Below, in pieces: positions 63,188 through 64,000 of a stretch of DNA of 64,000 nt. How positions within the stretch are numbered: the first letter of the stretch is position 1; the number at the start of each line of letters is the position of its first letter. The stretch covers positions 62,001 through 126,000 of the forward strand of contig SUTF01000001.1 of assembly GCA_015063005.1 (NCBI GenBank), given 5' to 3'. This stretch comes from Methanobrevibacter millerae. GTDB lineage: Archaea; Methanobacteriota; Methanobacteria; Methanobacteriales; Methanobacteriaceae. The position numbers and the translations under genes are program-made. The notes beneath the pieces are model-generated. The model was not told where the DNA came from, did not search any database, and was given only the letters and a program-made list of their open reading frames with translations.

Positions 63188-64000
63188 ATGAAATTAAAAA
63201 TTGCAGTTCCATCTAAAGGAAGAATAAGTAATCCATCTATAGACATATTGGAAAGAGCTGGATTAGGCTTAAAAGATAATAATAATAGACAGTTAATCTC
63301 AAAAACTCATAATAAAAATATAGACATAATGTTTGCAAGAGCCTCTGACATTCCAGAATTCGTATCTGATGGAATTGTTGATATGGGAATTACAGGTATT
63401 GATTTAATTAATGAAAGTGAAAGTGAAGTAATTGAATTATTAGATTTGGACTTCGGACAAACAAAACTCGTTTTAGCTTCACCAGAGGATTCCGGAATAA
63501 ATTCAATAGAAGATGTTACATCAGAAATGACAGTTGCAACAGAATTTCCAACATTGACTAAGAAATATTTAGAAAAAAATAATTTAAATCCAAAAATAGT
63601 TAAATTAAGTGGATCTACTGAAATTGCTCCGTTTATAGGTGTTGCCGATTTAATTACTGACTTGACAAGTACAGGCACTACACTAAAAATGAATCATCTT
63701 AAAATAATTGATACAATATTGGAAAGTACAATAGTTTTAATCACTAATGAAAACTCATTGAATGAGAAGAAAACATTAGTTGAAGCCGTTAACAGAAGCA
63801 TTAAAGGAGTAATTGATGCTTTTGGCAAAAAACTTATTATGATGAATGTTAAAAGTCAGGATTTGGATGAAGTCAGAAAATTAATGCCTTCCATGGAAGG
63901 ACCAACAGTATCTGAAGTTTTATCAAAAGAAAAAACTGTTGCTATTCAGGCAGTGATTGATGAAGACCAGGTATTTGAACTTGTCAATGATTTGAGAAAT
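63188..64000 (+). CDS. hisG: ATP phosphoribosyltransferase (cut by window edge)
   Basis: First enzyme of histidine synthesis: ATP plus PRPP. The frame from ATG 63188 is open to the window end (271 codons). It has IAVPSKGRISNPSIDILERAG, the substrate-site region ISKTHNKNIDIMFARASDIP, DMGITGIDLI, and STEIAPFIGVADLITDLTSTGTTL. The sequence beyond about residue 205 is the C-terminal regulatory domain of long HisG forms, so feedback by histidine is expected. TGTTGAG is the likely ribosome site. A minus-strand open frame here (63307-63678) is its shadow. Confidence 0.93.
   Translation, partial: MKLKIAVPSKGRISNPSIDILERAGLGLKDNNNRQLISKTHNKNIDIMFARASDIPEFVSDGIVDMGITGIDLINESESEVIELLDLDFGQTKLVLASPEDSGINSIEDVTSEMTVATEFPTLTKKYLEKNNLNPKIVKLSGSTEIAPFIGVADLITDLTSTGTTLKMNHLKIIDTILESTIVLITNENSLNEKKTLVEAVNRSIKGVIDAFGKKLIMMNVKSQDLDEVRKLMPSMEGPTVSEVLSKEKTVAIQAVIDEDQVFELVNDLRN

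Noticed and set aside
63307-63678. Minus-strand 123-codon open frame near the right edge
   Set aside because: Antisense to hisG, whose plus-strand frame has clear family motifs and runs off the window.
1-64000. tRNA or rRNA genes
   Set aside because: I looked for GTTCRANNC-type T loops in the gaps between genes and found no convincing cloverleaf; a tRNAscan run would settle it.

Overview
The window is AT-rich euryarchaeal DNA, most likely from a Methanobrevibacter or a close relative in the Methanobacteriales. Pointers are a 70-residue archaeal histone, Alba, the fumarate reductase subunit TfrA, TrpB2, an archaeal CTP-dependent riboflavin kinase, AspRS with GatA, a pseudomurein-binding-like domain, and two giant DUF11-repeat adhesins typical of gut methanogens. 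Both window edges cut a histidine biosynthesis gene: hisD at the left and hisG at the right.

Left part (1-12.7 kb): hisD tail, a hexapeptide acetyltransferase, three envelope or zinc-ribbon proteins, aspS with an FAD oxidoreductase, then a decay zone (6.7-7.75 kb). That zone holds a broken transposase and three copies of a small gene that belongs to a JAB-like protein gene. The tight run cbiC-hemL-signal peptidase-argS follows and ends in a clear terminator.

Accessory part (12.7-24 kb): two small membrane peptides, a class II UvrA, a broken XRE-ImmA antitoxin with an apparently intact PIN toxin, a nitroreductase with paired operators, a MATE-MarR operon with paired palindromic operators, a Panacea antitoxin with a RelE-like toxin interrupted by TGA, purD, and a decayed coiled-coil gene with a tandemly duplicated 3' end. 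This stretch looks like a turnover zone for defence-type genes.

Surface part (24-41 kb): two adhesin genes on the minus strand (3031 and 1898 residues) and a small secreted protein. Both adhesins end in a TPATG + hydrophobic + RRKK tail that resembles a sortase signal. The smaller one carries a candidate Cys-Gln thioester domain at its N terminus. The overall plan is like Gram-positive thioester adhesins.

Right part (41-64 kb): a radical SAM protein, parA with a ParB-N-terminus-like partner and a 470-bp array of AAGTTA/TAACTT repeats, trpB2 with TRP-box-like TGTACA sites, a DUF1786 protein and a PHP protein, albA, leuA-like with another TGTACA pair, a PadR-ABC exporter-beta-propeller operon, gatA, a domain-swapped CobB/CobQ-like protein, ribK and ribB separated by an FMN riboswitch, tfrA, dadD, a histone gene, and hisG.

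Most promising for follow-up: the archaeal thioester adhesin, the FMN riboswitch with a U-tract downstream, the JAB/small-protein module with decayed copies, and the par locus with its repeat array.
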